Positions 1 through 9,123 of a stretch of 64,000 nt of DNA are shown one piece after another; within the stretch, counting starts at the first letter, position 1; each line of letters opens with the position of its first letter. The notes below the pieces were generated by a model, which had not been told where the DNA came from, searched no databases, and saw only the letters and a program-made list of their open reading frames with translations. The position numbers and the translations under genes are program-made. Origin of the DNA: Leguminivora glycinivorella (taxonomy: Eukaryota > Arthropoda > Insecta > Lepidoptera > Tortricidae); assembly GCF_023078275.1 (NCBI RefSeq), contig NC_062996.1, positions 3,162,001 to 3,226,000 of the forward strand. The letters are read 5' to 3'.

Positions 1-225
1 AAAGGAATGTTGGTCAAGATGGGACACGCTGACTGCACATATTGTCGCATGTGCGGCGAAGAGGAAGAGACCGTCAGACATCTAATGTGTGAATGTCACG
101 CCCTCGCCAGACAAAGAATGAAGAACTTTGGAGCAGGCTACCTAGTACCAAAGGACATCAGAGAGCTACCCATGAGCCTCATCATCCGATACGTGGAGAT
201 GGTCGAGAAGCTCCTGAATAGCTGA
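1..225 (+). pseudogene. C-terminal end of a non-LTR retrotransposon ORF2 (cut by window edge)
   Basis: The frame is open from the window edge to the stop at 223-225. The 72 visible residues contain a Cys/His cluster, CRMCGEEEETVRHLMCEC, followed by an AL-ARQR helix. That pattern is usual at the extreme C-terminus of ORF2 proteins of R1/I/LOA-type LINEs, downstream of the RT and RNase H domains. It differs from the Jockey-type C-terminus seen elsewhere in this window. Only the tail is visible, so the clade is inferred. It could also be a remnant of an otherwise deleted element. Confidence 0.55.
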
Positions 226-345
226 AGGATCTTAAGATCTAAGGGGGTAATTGCACAAAAGATCCCGATGGGTCGAAGTGTATCCGGAAGGGCCCCGCAG
301 ATTTAAGATAAGATGAGTATCCGATCTGATCGAGCGAAGGACCGA
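226..345 (+). other. Probable 3' UTR of the preceding LINE
   Basis: The sequence directly after the stop has a GGGGGTAATTGCAC start and a cluster of GATC/TCGAAG motifs, and no open frame. Its position argues for a LINE 3' UTR. I cannot place the 3' end or see a poly(A) tail. Confidence 0.35.
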
Positions 346-875
346 CTCCTATACATTCTCGAAATCATTTGACATCCTTCCTATATCCGATATCGGAACG
401 GATAATATGACAACGCCTATAACCATCATCATATCCAATGATGTTGTCTCACGTTCCACTCTACACAAGCCATCCTCTCTACCATCCATTTCCAAGGTAA
501 AGGTGTTGTCAGAAAAACTTCTCGTTATACCTAACACCTAACTAATCACTACTACTAACTGTCTTATATCGACAGCTCACTATCTGATTGCAAGATTCTA
601 GTCATAGAACTAAAGATAGAGAGCTAGGTGTGTTTTAATTTCTACAGTTTGCTGATTTACGCAAAAAATAAATAAAAATGTAGGTAAATTTCGCATTATG
701 GCGCTCATCTATCTCAGCCGTTATCAATTCCACGCTTATACGCACATGTAACATTAATTTTGTTCCATTTAATAAATTATCCGAAATTATCCGAATTATT
801 CGAATATTCGAATAATAAAAATTGTATTATCCGAATTATTCGAATATTAAAAATCCGTCGGATAATGCAAACTCT
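346..875. other. Gene-free spacer with AT-rich inverted repeats
   Basis: I see no credible gene here. The notable part is 775-862, built of alternating CCGAATTATT and CGAATATT units. It includes a perfect 22-bp palindrome at 795-816 centred on AATATT. It directly abuts the start of the duplicated J2 block at about 876, so it may mark the break. Confidence 0.6.
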
Positions 876-1963
876 ATCTGGTAGCCCCAGAATTGCAAAC
901 TATGCCCTGGTGAGAAATGACCGCCCCACCCAGGGGGGTGGCACCCTCATCTACTACAAACGTTCACTCCACTGCTCCCCACTGGACACACCGAAGCTCC
1001 AGAATATGGAAGCCTCGGTGTGCCGTGTGGGACTCACGGGCCACCAACCGATCACCTTAGCCTCAGTATACAACCCACCAACAAAGGACATCCTGCAGGT
1101 AGACTTAAATGCGCTCTTGGGGCTGGACTCCTCGGTCATCCTGGCAGGGGACTTCAACTCCAAGCATGCGCAGTTTGGCTGCAGTGTCCACAAAAAATGG
1201 CAGAGCCCTCAGTTCCTATCTCCTCGCAAATAATCTTGACATTATAGCCCCTATGGAACCCACTCATTATCATCCAAATTCAGCTTATCAACCAGACCTG
1301 TTAGATTTTGCAATATTCAAGGAAATTTCCCTGAACCTTAAAACCATTCAAGTCCACCATGAGCTTCACTCAGATCATAGACCGGTTGTAGTGGCCCTGG
1401 GTCCCTCACAACCGGACGATCCCCCAACCAAAACGATAGTCGACTGGGTCAAAGTCGGGAAGGTGTTAGACGATGAAAATCTCCCCCTCCTTAAAACCCT
1501 CCCAGCTTCTATTCACTCGAAGGAAGATACTGATGAGGCCATTGACCTCATCACTAGAGGCATGCAATCCATTCTTGGGGAATGCTCAAAAGAGGTTCTG
1601 GCAGACGACGACCGACGCTGGCGTCTACCTGATGAATTAAAACTCCTAATCAAGAAGAAAAACAAGGCGCTGAAGGTTTATTCTAGGTATCCCAGCCCCG
1701 ACAATAAAAACATTTTAAACCGCCTTCAAAGAAGAGTAAAGCTGGAGATCTCGGACCACAGGAGGGAGAAGTGGGGGAAATTTCTCGAGGAGATCACTCC
1801 AGGTCACCAGGCATACTGGGGCCTGGCGAGATCTCTTAAGAGTGATGTACCGACATCCATTCCCCCACTTCTCGTCCCTGGGTCAGACACTCCAGCTTTT
1901 ACCGACCATGAAAAATCAGAATGCCTAGCAGACAGCCTGGAAGCCCAATGCTCCCCCAGCACT
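876..1963 (+). pseudogene. J2 ORF2 fragment: endonuclease and pre-RT linker (copy 1)
   Basis: This encodes most of a Jockey-type apurinic-like endonuclease, lacking about the first 50 residues. The GGGTLIYY, AGDFNSKH and SDHRPV motifs are visible, followed by the linker (DDRRWRLPDELKLLI, YSRYPSPDNKN) up to LEAQCSPS. A homopolymer of six A at about 1,192 (CACAAAAAATGG) shifts the frame once. The intact reading with five A would continue GRALSSYLLANNLDI. The same extra base is present in the copy at 34,452. After LEAQCSPS the sequence runs in frame into a second Gag segment instead of the RT, so this is a defective mosaic, not a working ORF2. Confidence 0.85.
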
Positions 1964-2824
1964 GTATATAATGAGAATCAGCCCTCCCCCTCCCGCTCCC
2001 CGCACAGGGTTCGATCCCCTAGGGAATTTAACACTCAACACACAGATCCCTCTCAAGAGATGGAGGTAGGTAATTTTGACGACTCGGACAACGAAGACTT
2101 AGACAGCGTCAGTGACTATACTGAAAACGAATTCGACAGCCAGACTGGAGAAAGGAAACCTAGCAAGCGCACGCCGCCCCAAATCGTATTATACGATCCT
2201 AACAGATGGCCTGTGGCTTCTAAAGAGGCCTATAGGCAAAACCTAGGCTTCCTACACTCATACGTAGGAGTAGAAAAAGTCACAAAAGAAAAAGTGCTAT
2301 TTATAGAAACACAAACTCCGGATCAGTTCCGGAGATGGCGTAGACTCTTAAAAAATGGTTTTCACACCCGCCCATACGGCAAACAAGTTAAACTCAGGGT
2401 GGTCATTCTGGGCCTCCCTGTCGCAAAATCGCAATTGAAACCAGCGAAATTAAGGACGAACTTATAAACCAAGGCCTCCCAGTCGCGGAGGTCAAAAGAA
2501 TGGAAAGGGGCCCTAAAGACAATAGAGTCCCTTTTGACGCAGTATTAGTAACACTAGACAAAACACCAAACGGCAAAAAGGTATTCAATATAGAAAGAAT
2601 TTGCGGACTCATGGTCTCAAAGTAGAACGACCACATAAAAGCTTAAGGGTAGCTCAATGCAAAAGATGCCAAAGATACGGCCATACCGCCAAATACTGTC
2701 GCATGCCCCCCCCCGTTGTGTGAAATGCGCGGGGGATCATTTCACACGACTATGCGACAGCTATTCTCTTTTGGATGAGATAGAGCATCGCTCTAAATTC
2801 CAATCACTCTTATCAAAAAAAAAA
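1964..2824 (+). pseudogene. Gag (ORF1) segment fused downstream of ORF2 (copy 1), with 3' terminal hairpin
   Basis: From 1,964 the frame continues from ORF2 into the acidic middle of a Jockey-type Gag (DSDNEDLDSVSDYTENEFD). A PRE_C2HC-like domain follows (VKLRVVILGLPVA, then FDAVLVTLDKTPNGKKVFNI), then CCHC knuckles (CVKCAGDHFTRLC near 2,730). A short duplication of about 8 bp near 2,430 breaks the frame relative to the copy at 35,546. The last knuckle runs straight into a typical 3' end: hairpin TAGAGC/GCTCTA at 2,781-2,795, a short linker and poly(A) 2,815-2,824. Gag binds element RNA as a ribonucleoprotein chaperone; this copy cannot. Confidence 0.8.
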
Positions 2825-2921
2825 CCGGGCACCAGTACAGTGCAACCGATCCAGTAGTTCCAGCAAAATCAGCTCCAGCAAAGGGAGAGCAGCCAGCCCC
2901 CTAGGAGTGATCCGTCACCGT
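2825..2921. other. Junction motif CCGGGCACCA and short spacer
   Basis: The poly(A) is followed immediately by CCGGGCACCA (2,825-2,834). The same motif follows poly(A) at 36,368, 41,981 and 43,162, and a truncated element starts behind it at 40,135. The rest is an AGCTCCAGCAAAGG-rich spacer without a gene. Confidence 0.6.
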
Positions 2922-3052
2922 TGTGGCCGTTCAGCACCCTATATACAGCTAGGCAGTGTAGCTAGGCAGAACGTATCTGCAATAGGGAAAGTTTAAATAA
3001 AAGTTTTGATTCGTTATAGCTAGTTTATTTTCGTATACACTGAACGGTCACA
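2922..3052 (+). repeat. 131-bp TG...CA-bounded repeat, LTR-like (copy 1)
   Basis: It starts TGTGGCCGTTCAG and ends CTGAACGGTCACA, so the ends are imperfect inverted repeats. Inside are an AATAAAAG motif and an AT-rich stretch. An almost identical copy lies at 36,461-36,591 inside the duplicated block. No flanking target duplication is visible. A small solo LTR or a short DNA-type element are both possible. Confidence 0.3.
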
Positions 3053-3257
3053 CCTTCTGGTTTCGTCGGGTGCAGTAGTCGACATGGGCATTCGAACTCG
3101 TGAGAACGAGAGTGGCCGATGATGTTCCAGTACCTTCTACCGAGAGCTATCGTCGAAGTATAACTGCTGCGAGCGGTTATACTAGCCATCACCATGAACA
3201 TCCAGCTGGCGCTCGAAAAATCGTCGCACACCATCGCCACAGAAGTACAATCCTCTC

Positions 3258-3440
3258 CCTGCGGAACTGAGGGACTTAATCCAGCGAAAGCGTCAGCTGA
3301 GAAGGAGATGGCAGCACACCAGATGCCCAACTTTGAAGACTGAACTCAACGCCCTGACCGAGGAAGACCCCGCGTGCGTACGGAGCCCGGCCCAGTTACT
3401 GCGCAAAGGGCGCCGCCTGGCTCACAAAAAAGCCATATAA
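3258..3440 (+). pseudogene. LINE ORF2 linker fragment (copy 1)
   Basis: The open frame reads PAELRDLIQRKRQLRRRWQ, then HTRCPTLKTELNALTEE, and stops at TAA 3,438-3,440. The basic R-K-R...RRRWQ-TR pattern followed by KTELNAL is typical of the helix between the endonuclease and the RT of Jockey/CR1-like ORF2 proteins. Neither neighbouring domain is present. The same fragment recurs at 36,797-36,979. Confidence 0.6.
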
Positions 3441-3459
3441 AAAAAAAAAGATTTAACAC

Positions 3460-3549
3460 TGTCCCAGAGGGACATCCCGGCGTCAAGATTAATGTTGTGG
3501 ATATAGTAGAGGCTTTTCTCTAAACTCCCAAAGACTCAATTAAAAAAAA
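3460..3549 (+). repeat. J2-type 3' terminal module with hairpin and poly(A)
   Basis: It holds the right arm of the GGGACATCCCGGCGTC hairpin, then stem TAGAG/CTCTA (3,507-3,522), AAACTCC and poly(A) at about 3,541-3,549. The same module recurs at all J2-like 3' ends in the window. Confidence 0.7.
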
Positions 3550-3573
3550 AGATATAACACAGGTCCACCTAAA

Positions 3574-3826
3574 TTGAACCTATCAACGGAAACAATGGTT
3601 AAACCTAACCTCCAAGAAAACGAATTTGTACTAGTTCTTAACAAAATGCGTGAATTTGCAAAAGTACTTAAGCAGGGCAAAAGAGTGGTTGTACCCGACG
3701 CCTTCATGACACCCATGACTCCGGATCGAACATCCCGGCGTCAAGTCAAATGGACAGGGTAGAATAGAGGTTTGCCTCTAAATTCCCTTAGCACTTAACA
3801 AAAAAATAAATAAATAAAAAATAGGG
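3574..3826 (+). pseudogene. ORF2 C-terminal tail plus 3' end of a J2-like element (copy 1)
   Basis: The open frame 3,574-3,762 contains LVLNKMREFAKVLKQGKRVV followed by VPDAF. It aligns by eye with the last residues of the J2 ORF2 (TQELSAQIKTGQRVGVPLNF), so it is the very C-terminus of a 5'-truncated copy. The usual 3' module follows: CATCCCGGCGTC, hairpin TAGAGG-TTTG-CCTCTA at 3,765-3,780, AAATTCC and an A-rich AAATAAATAAATAAA tail. It is not an independent gene. Confidence 0.6.
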
Positions 3827-4261
3827 GTCGCGGGGTTGAAACGGTAGCGGTAGAGCTAGCAATCACCGAATCGCCCAGTCGTCCCCAAAACGACGACGAC
3901 ACGCCGCCCCACAAGGATAGGGCGCGCCCCGACACAGCAGGGGTGTCGAATGAAGACCCCACAGCGCCCAGCTCGGAAGCTGTGGTGGGGAGCCACTCCA
4001 GAAAAGAGCAGTTCCCCAGATCAGGGTGTCGAACGTTATGCTCACCACATAAAACCGCACCACGGCCTTATTTGGGGCATTACCAGGTGCAAGCTGTGGT
4101 GGTGGAGATCAATACCAAATATCAAAGAAAGCGTATAATGACTATTTTTTGAGTTCTTTATTTTTCCAGATCATTTGAATTGTAATTTTAATACAATTGT
4201 AATTTATTAATTTTATATTAACTTCTAGCCAACCGGCAAAAAATCCCATTCACAGTAACGT
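3827..4261. other. Non-coding composite repeat
   Basis: It includes a CGGGGTTGAAACGGTAGCGG stretch, a (CGA)n run near 3,890 and a GACACAGC...GAATGAAGA piece that also occurs at 7,786-7,860 and 37,465-37,535. I find no gene. The stretch from about 4,140 to 4,230 is AT-rich. Confidence 0.5.
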
Positions 4262-4440
4262 TATGCAATAGATTCTGATTCCATTCCATGGTGAGACGAA
4301 GCAAAGTACCTTGCTTGGCATAATTTTGGATAAAAAGCTCAACTTCCTAAAACACATTCGCACGGTCAGAAGTATAAAAATGACCAAAAATAGCGGCATG
4401 TCAATACGTAACCAAAACTCCATTCATAAAATAGCCGTAA
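4262..4440 (+). pseudogene. J1-like ORF2 C-terminal fragment, part 1
   Basis: Nucleotides matching the J1 ORF2 around CNRPIPW...AKYLGITLDK and KHIRTVR...MTKNSGMS can be read, but with internal deletions and frame changes. The fragment breaks at 4,440 where other elements are inserted and resumes at about 5,905. Related fragments lie at 21,785 and 37,620, showing a repeated, already decayed J1-like unit. Confidence 0.6.
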
Positions 4441-4846
4441 GCTATAGTATGAATTTTCTGAGATGAACTTTTCGCTTTAGCCGTAATCTGTTAAACAAAG
4501 GCCTTTGTGTCTATTGTTCACGGCGGCTAGCTCCCGTTTAAACGGCACGTGCTATAGTCTCAGTGTAGTTAAAAAGCAACTGTCATGATAGTAATAAGGT
4601 TCAAATCCATAAAAAGCCCTTTCGGAGATAACACGCATCTTCAAAAAATGTACCTGCATACTGCAAACTGTTTAATAAATTTGAACCTTATTGCTATCAT
4701 GATAGTTGCTTTTTAACTACACTGAGACTTTAGCACGTGCTGTGGAAACGGGAGCTAGCCGCCGTGAACAATAGAAACAAAGGCCTTTGTTTAACAGATC
4801 ACGGCAAAAGCGAAACGTTCATCTCAGAAAATTCATACTATACCAT
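4441..4846. mobile_element. Foldback MITE with arms of about 170 bp
   Basis: The left arm (4,441-4,612, beginning CTATAGTATGAATTTTC) is the near-perfect reverse complement of the right arm (4,674-4,846, ending GAAAATTCATACTATACC). The loop is about 60 bp. There is no coding capacity. The superfamily is unclear because the target duplication cannot be separated from the adjacent insertions. Confidence 0.75.
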
Positions 4847-4854
4847 CCACACTC

Positions 4855-5072
4855 ATAAGACGCATGTCCTGAGGTGCGGAACGGACGTCCGTGCCACGCC
4901 GCCTGAATGTAATTCAAAAAACGTCTCCTCAGTACATTTTGTATGGGAAGGACGTAAGACGCGCCCCCAGGCGGCGCGGTGCGCGAGGAGACGTTTTTTG
5001 AATTACAAATTCAGGCGGCGTGACGCGGACGTCCGTTCCGCACCTCAGGCCATGCGTCTCTTAAGTGTGACC
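4855..5072. mobile_element. GC-rich foldback MITE, PIF/Harbinger-like (copy 1)
   Basis: The inverted arms share GACGCATG, CTGAGGTGCGGAACGGACGT and AATTCAAAAAACGTCTCCTC. The same family lies at 41,355-41,655 and 57,255-57,507. The copy at 41.4 kb shows the true ends, and the superfamily assignment rests on that copy. Confidence 0.7.
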
Positions 5073-5085
5073 GGTACCTAAGAAC

Positions 5086-5901
5086 CAGGGATGTAACGGA
5101 AGTGCTTTTAACGGAAGCGGAAGCAGAAGTTTAGAATTTAGTTTAACGGAAGCAGAAGCGGAACCGGAACCAGAAGCGGAACTTATAGATGTTAAAAATG
5201 AAAAGAAAAATACCACATAGGTATTACATAAACCAAAAATAACTAAATTACCTAGAACTTTTAGGTGTTTATGAACTAGGAATTGGCTTGGAATATTACT
5301 TATACAATCCAAAAATTAAAATCACCTTAGTTGTTTACTCACTAAAAATCACATAAGAATAATCAACCTTTTTTATGCCGTAAAAGGTTTTAGAAACGGA
5401 AAGAAAAAGTTACCCGTTAGGTATAATACAATCCAAAACTAACCAGTTAAAGTTATATGTGTAATTATTAGCACACAATTAAATTTTTAAATTAAATGAA
5501 GTGATTCTAAAAGAAGTAGGTTGGTAAATTGTATTTAATAAACAAAAGCTTGGCAGCTTTATCTTCCTGCAGTCTGCTTCTAAGGGGATTGTAGATATAA
5601 GCCTTGCACCACTGAATAGTTGTTCATTTGCTACAGAACTAGGTGGACAAGACAAAATATTGGCGCGAAAATCGAATGAAGCTATTGATATTTAGTATCG
5701 CAACACGTGGCAGCGGAGAGATGAGCGAATGACAGGTATAAACCTGTTGGTCTTTGATAGTACGCCGCTCATGTCCCACCGTCGCGCTAGGTTTCGACAT
5801 CCGCTATAACTTCCGTTTGAAAAATAACAGAACCGGATGTGTAAAACAAAACGGAAGTTCCGCAGAAACGGAAGCAGAAGCAGAGCTCCGTTACATCCCT
5901 G
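5086..5901. mobile_element. Non-autonomous hAT element
   Basis: The ends are CAGGGATGTAACGGA and TCCGTTACATCCCTG, a hAT-type terminal inverted repeat. The flanks are the 8-bp direct repeat CTAAGAAC (5,078-5,085 and 5,902-5,909), the length expected for hAT. The interior (816 bp) has GGAAGC-rich subterminal repeats and no transposase, so movement would need an enzyme supplied elsewhere. It lies inside a J1-like fragment, so it is younger than that fragment. Confidence 0.85.
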
Positions 5902-5904
5902 CTA

Positions 5905-6044
5905 AGAACGTCCTTTCATATTCATCCATAGTTTTCGCCCAACGTTCCCATAGTGCACTTAAATGTTTCCAAGTCCTACAAAATAAATTCCTCGGAAAAA
6001 TTACAGGCACTCCTTGGTACGTTAAAAATAAAGACCCACTGTTA
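5905..6044 (+). pseudogene. J1-like ORF2 C-terminal fragment, part 2
   Basis: The readable residues SYSSIVFAQRSHSALKCFQV, LQNKFLGKITGTPWY and VKNKD match the J1 ORF2 C-terminal region. The fragment stops at about 6,044, where the LTR-like repeat begins with TGTTAGCGACGC. Confidence 0.65.
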
Positions 6045-7785
6045 GCGACGCTACCGAACGCGACCGTAGTTTTAAGTAATCCAATTCGTTAAGATTGTGT
6101 TAGCAATAAAGATTTTATCATTAGGTAGGAAATCGCGACTTAGTTGTAATAGCTTTAAGCCGTTATAGTTGTCTAAGCTACCGTTAAGTCAATCGTTACG
6201 TGATCTATTCGTTTAAGTTAGGATTTATTCGTATTGGCTACGTGCATGACAATTACGCCCACTACCATGTGAATTTGAAGTGGAAAATGTCAAAAAATGA
6301 CATGTAAACAAACACTATATTTTACCGATTTTTCGTTAATTTTAAATAAATCGAATAACAAGAGCTACTATTTCAAGTGTAATTTAGGTAGATAGATTAT
6401 AAAGACAAGGATATAATACCAAAAATCAGTTTCCAAAGCATTACTCACGGTAGTCACGGTATAAACTTCCAACCCCAGACTACAGAAAGAGTTAATAAAT
6501 TGGTGCTGGCAGGGCATATAAGGAATCTTGAAGAACATAGGAGTAATGGTACAAGTTCTTCGAGCTAGTGATATGGTATTCGCTAAACCTCCGTCCCGTT
6601 AATGCCATATAAAACAAATCTAAACGTAAGTACGTAGTCATGTCCGCGGCCGCAGAAATATCCAACACGGGCCTATTCCCAGGCTAGGCCTGAATCTTTA
6701 AGCATAATCTTTTACGGTAGGAAAAATACTAACAGCGTATTGAACAATATTAGGTAAAGAAAGCTTAAATATAATTTATTATCATGTTTTGTTTTGACAT
6801 ATCACTTACGTTTTCTTTTCACCGTAGCTATCCATTTAGTTCTTTGATGCAATTTCCAGTGTGCTCTATAAGAAACGCATAGAACGTGCAACGACTATTT
6901 ATGCCATTATTTTTACAATTAACAACGAAACAACATTGAAACCCCATATCAAACATTACACATTGTATTATATTTTATGAGTTTTGATAGATGACAACCA
7001 CAATCAGTGTCGATTTTGACCACCGCAAGCACTGCGATCGCTTTGCTTACCCCCTCCATGCACTTCGCACGAAGCCAATTCGTGTATTTTCCTTATCCCA
7101 AATCCTAAACTTAAGATCAAGTCGTAAATAAAGTAGGATTTGCTATTGGTGGTCAATTATAACCAATCAGAAAATACTTGAGATAGATATAGTGAGATAA
7201 CCGATCTTACTCGCTATTGGTTAAAATTGATTCCGACCAAAATCCCATCTTAGTGTAACTTTCACTGTGGACTTAGGTTATCTAGGCTAATAACTGTAAG
7301 AAAGCTTAAAGTAGTGACATAATCGTTATCGTATATTGTAAATAGTAGTTTATGTAATCGCTAATCAGTTAGATAACAATCGTAACTCGTAACCGTTCGA
7401 AATAGATAAGCGGGAACGCTCGCTAATTCCCCTATTGTTCTCGGTCGTCGCGGAACAATGGGAGCTGTTCATTCAGTTTTAACACTTATCGCAGGTGTAA
7501 GACTTTGTTTATGTAGCCTACAAAAGGGACTAAGCGATTACGTAAGCTTCGAGCCGAAAGCTCCTATGATATTTAAAATATTTTTATGCAAACGTTAGAT
7601 TCACAGTACATTAATTGTAATTCGTAAGCAACCCGAAATCCGACCAATCACGATCCACCGTACGAAATCTAATAAGCGATGATCTTCCATCTCGCTCTTC
7701 ACGCTGATTGGCTCGTGCGCACAGAAACATTCGTATCGAGTTGCTTAGGAACCGTTACGGAAAGGGATATAAAAGAAAGGCCAGA
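6045..7785 (+). repeat. LTR-like repeat A, ending in promoter block P
   Basis: It starts TGTTAGCGACGC, as does repeat B at 7,861, and both share weaker similarity along their length. There is no open frame of note. The last 435 bp (7,350-7,785) are block P, also found at 22,689, 31,303 (minus) and 38,648. It contains CCAATCACG/GATTGG motifs and a TATAAAAG box at 7,768. Similarity to the other P copies ends about 22 bp after that box. It behaves like a U3 region, but no matching second LTR or internal region is visible. Confidence 0.4.
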
Positions 7786-7860
7786 ACGGACCCGACACAG
7801 CCCCCACAGCGCCCAGCGCGGAAGGGGCCACTCACACCCCACCAGGGGTGTCGAATGAAG
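7786..7860 (+). repeat. Fragment of the 3.9/37.5-kb composite repeat
   Basis: The CGACACAGCCCCCACAGCGC...GGTGTCGAATGAAGA piece matches 37,465-37,535. It is wedged between LTR-like repeats A and B. Confidence 0.6.
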
Positions 7861-8799
7861 ATGTTAGCGACGCGTCGAAACATATGTAAAATAGCATAAG
7901 AATCGATTAAGACTGTATTCGCAATAAAGAATATTTCGTAGGTAGGAAACGGGTAGAACTGCGTTAATTAAGTTAATTTTGTCAATTCCGATCATTAAGT
8001 ATGATAATAAGACTCGTATTAATGTATTCGATAGCAGGCAATTCCCATATTCCTTCCTTCCCAAATCGCGGAAACCGAGTCCAAAGTTCAATCTAAACTC
8101 AAGACTGTCCATTGGATTACGATTAATAGCCAATAAGCACTAACGTGAGAAGCTTAGAGCAAGAAAACCGAACTCTTCTCTAATTGGCTAAAAATAGTTC
8201 CCTAAAGTTCCGAAATCATTTTCCTTTCACCCGAAAATTGCCTTAGGATTACTCGAATCCAAGCCAATAACTCAATAACTATAGGACATACGGAAATGTA
8301 AATAGTTTTAAAACGCAGATAAGAGCTTACGTAACACAATGACCTACATTTCCATAGTAATATTCCGTTATCGATAACAATGGAGCTCGGGACGAGCCGA
8401 GAAACCAGTCTATTATGTAGCCCGGACGGCTAATCACCTCTTCTATTGTGTAAGAACGTAAACAAACGCAGGTGCATTCCACTCGAGGTGAATGTCCCTA
8501 ATGTCAGGTGCATTGTTACGTAATTTCGAAGCGATAGCCTAATTAGTTTTTAAGTAATTAGCATTTGAACGAAAAATGATATCGTTAAATTCGCCTAGTC
8601 AAGCGCCGAAACGCGTTCGACCAATCACGACGCGCAATCCGTCGCCTATCGGCACGATTATTTGTCTCTCTATCGCACGGAGCCTCGCGCTCAGCCGAGT
8701 CGTGATTGGACGAATATTTTGAAATGTTCCTTTCCGTGAAGCGTAGGCGCATTCTAAAAAGGGGTATAAAAGAAACGTTCGCTCGGTATGGGATATTCG
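7861..8799 (+). repeat. LTR-like repeat B (U3 part), target of the J1 insertion
   Basis: It starts TGTTAGCGACGC, has CCAATCACG near 8,620, GTGATTGG near 8,702 and a TATAAAAG box at 8,765. It is interrupted by J1 just behind TGGGATATTCG (8,789-8,799). The same 11 bases resume at 14,864. The stretch 14,864-15,182 is therefore the probable downstream part of the same repeat. Confidence 0.4.
8615..8772 (+). promoter_or_regulatory. CCAAT/TATA promoter of LTR-like repeat B
   Basis: It contains a CCAAT motif, an inverted CCAAT (GATTGG) and GGGGTATAAAAG at 8,761-8,772. The expected transcription start is near 8,790-8,800, which is where J1 is inserted. J1 also carries its own TTCAGT initiator-like motif just downstream (8,806-8,811). 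Confidence 0.45.
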
Positions 8800-9123
8800 G
8801 CATTATTCAGTTCATATTCATTCTCGCTCCGAGCGCAGCGCCGAACGCACGCGTGCTGCTCCTTCTAACCTATCGTCGTTCGTGTCATGCCGCGTCGAGC
8901 CCATTGGCTCCGCGTGCTGGATTGCAGTGTGTCATAGCAGTGATTGTTATAAAGAGACAGGACTCAATAGTGAATTGCCACCCTTACACCGGCGTACGGG
9001 CCATTAAAGAGATAGTGACTCTAAAGTGCGTGTACGTGCCATTCTAAAAATAGAATTCTCTAAATTCCTCAATACGGGTGAGTGATTTTATTATGACAAA
9101 TTGTAAGTGTGGTTTCGATCAAC

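Noticed and set aside
3025..3330. 101-codon minus-strand frame (also at 36,564-36,869)
   Set aside because: The plus strand of the same stretch carries a recognisable LINE linker at its downstream end; the minus frame has no family resemblance and is duplicated with the block.
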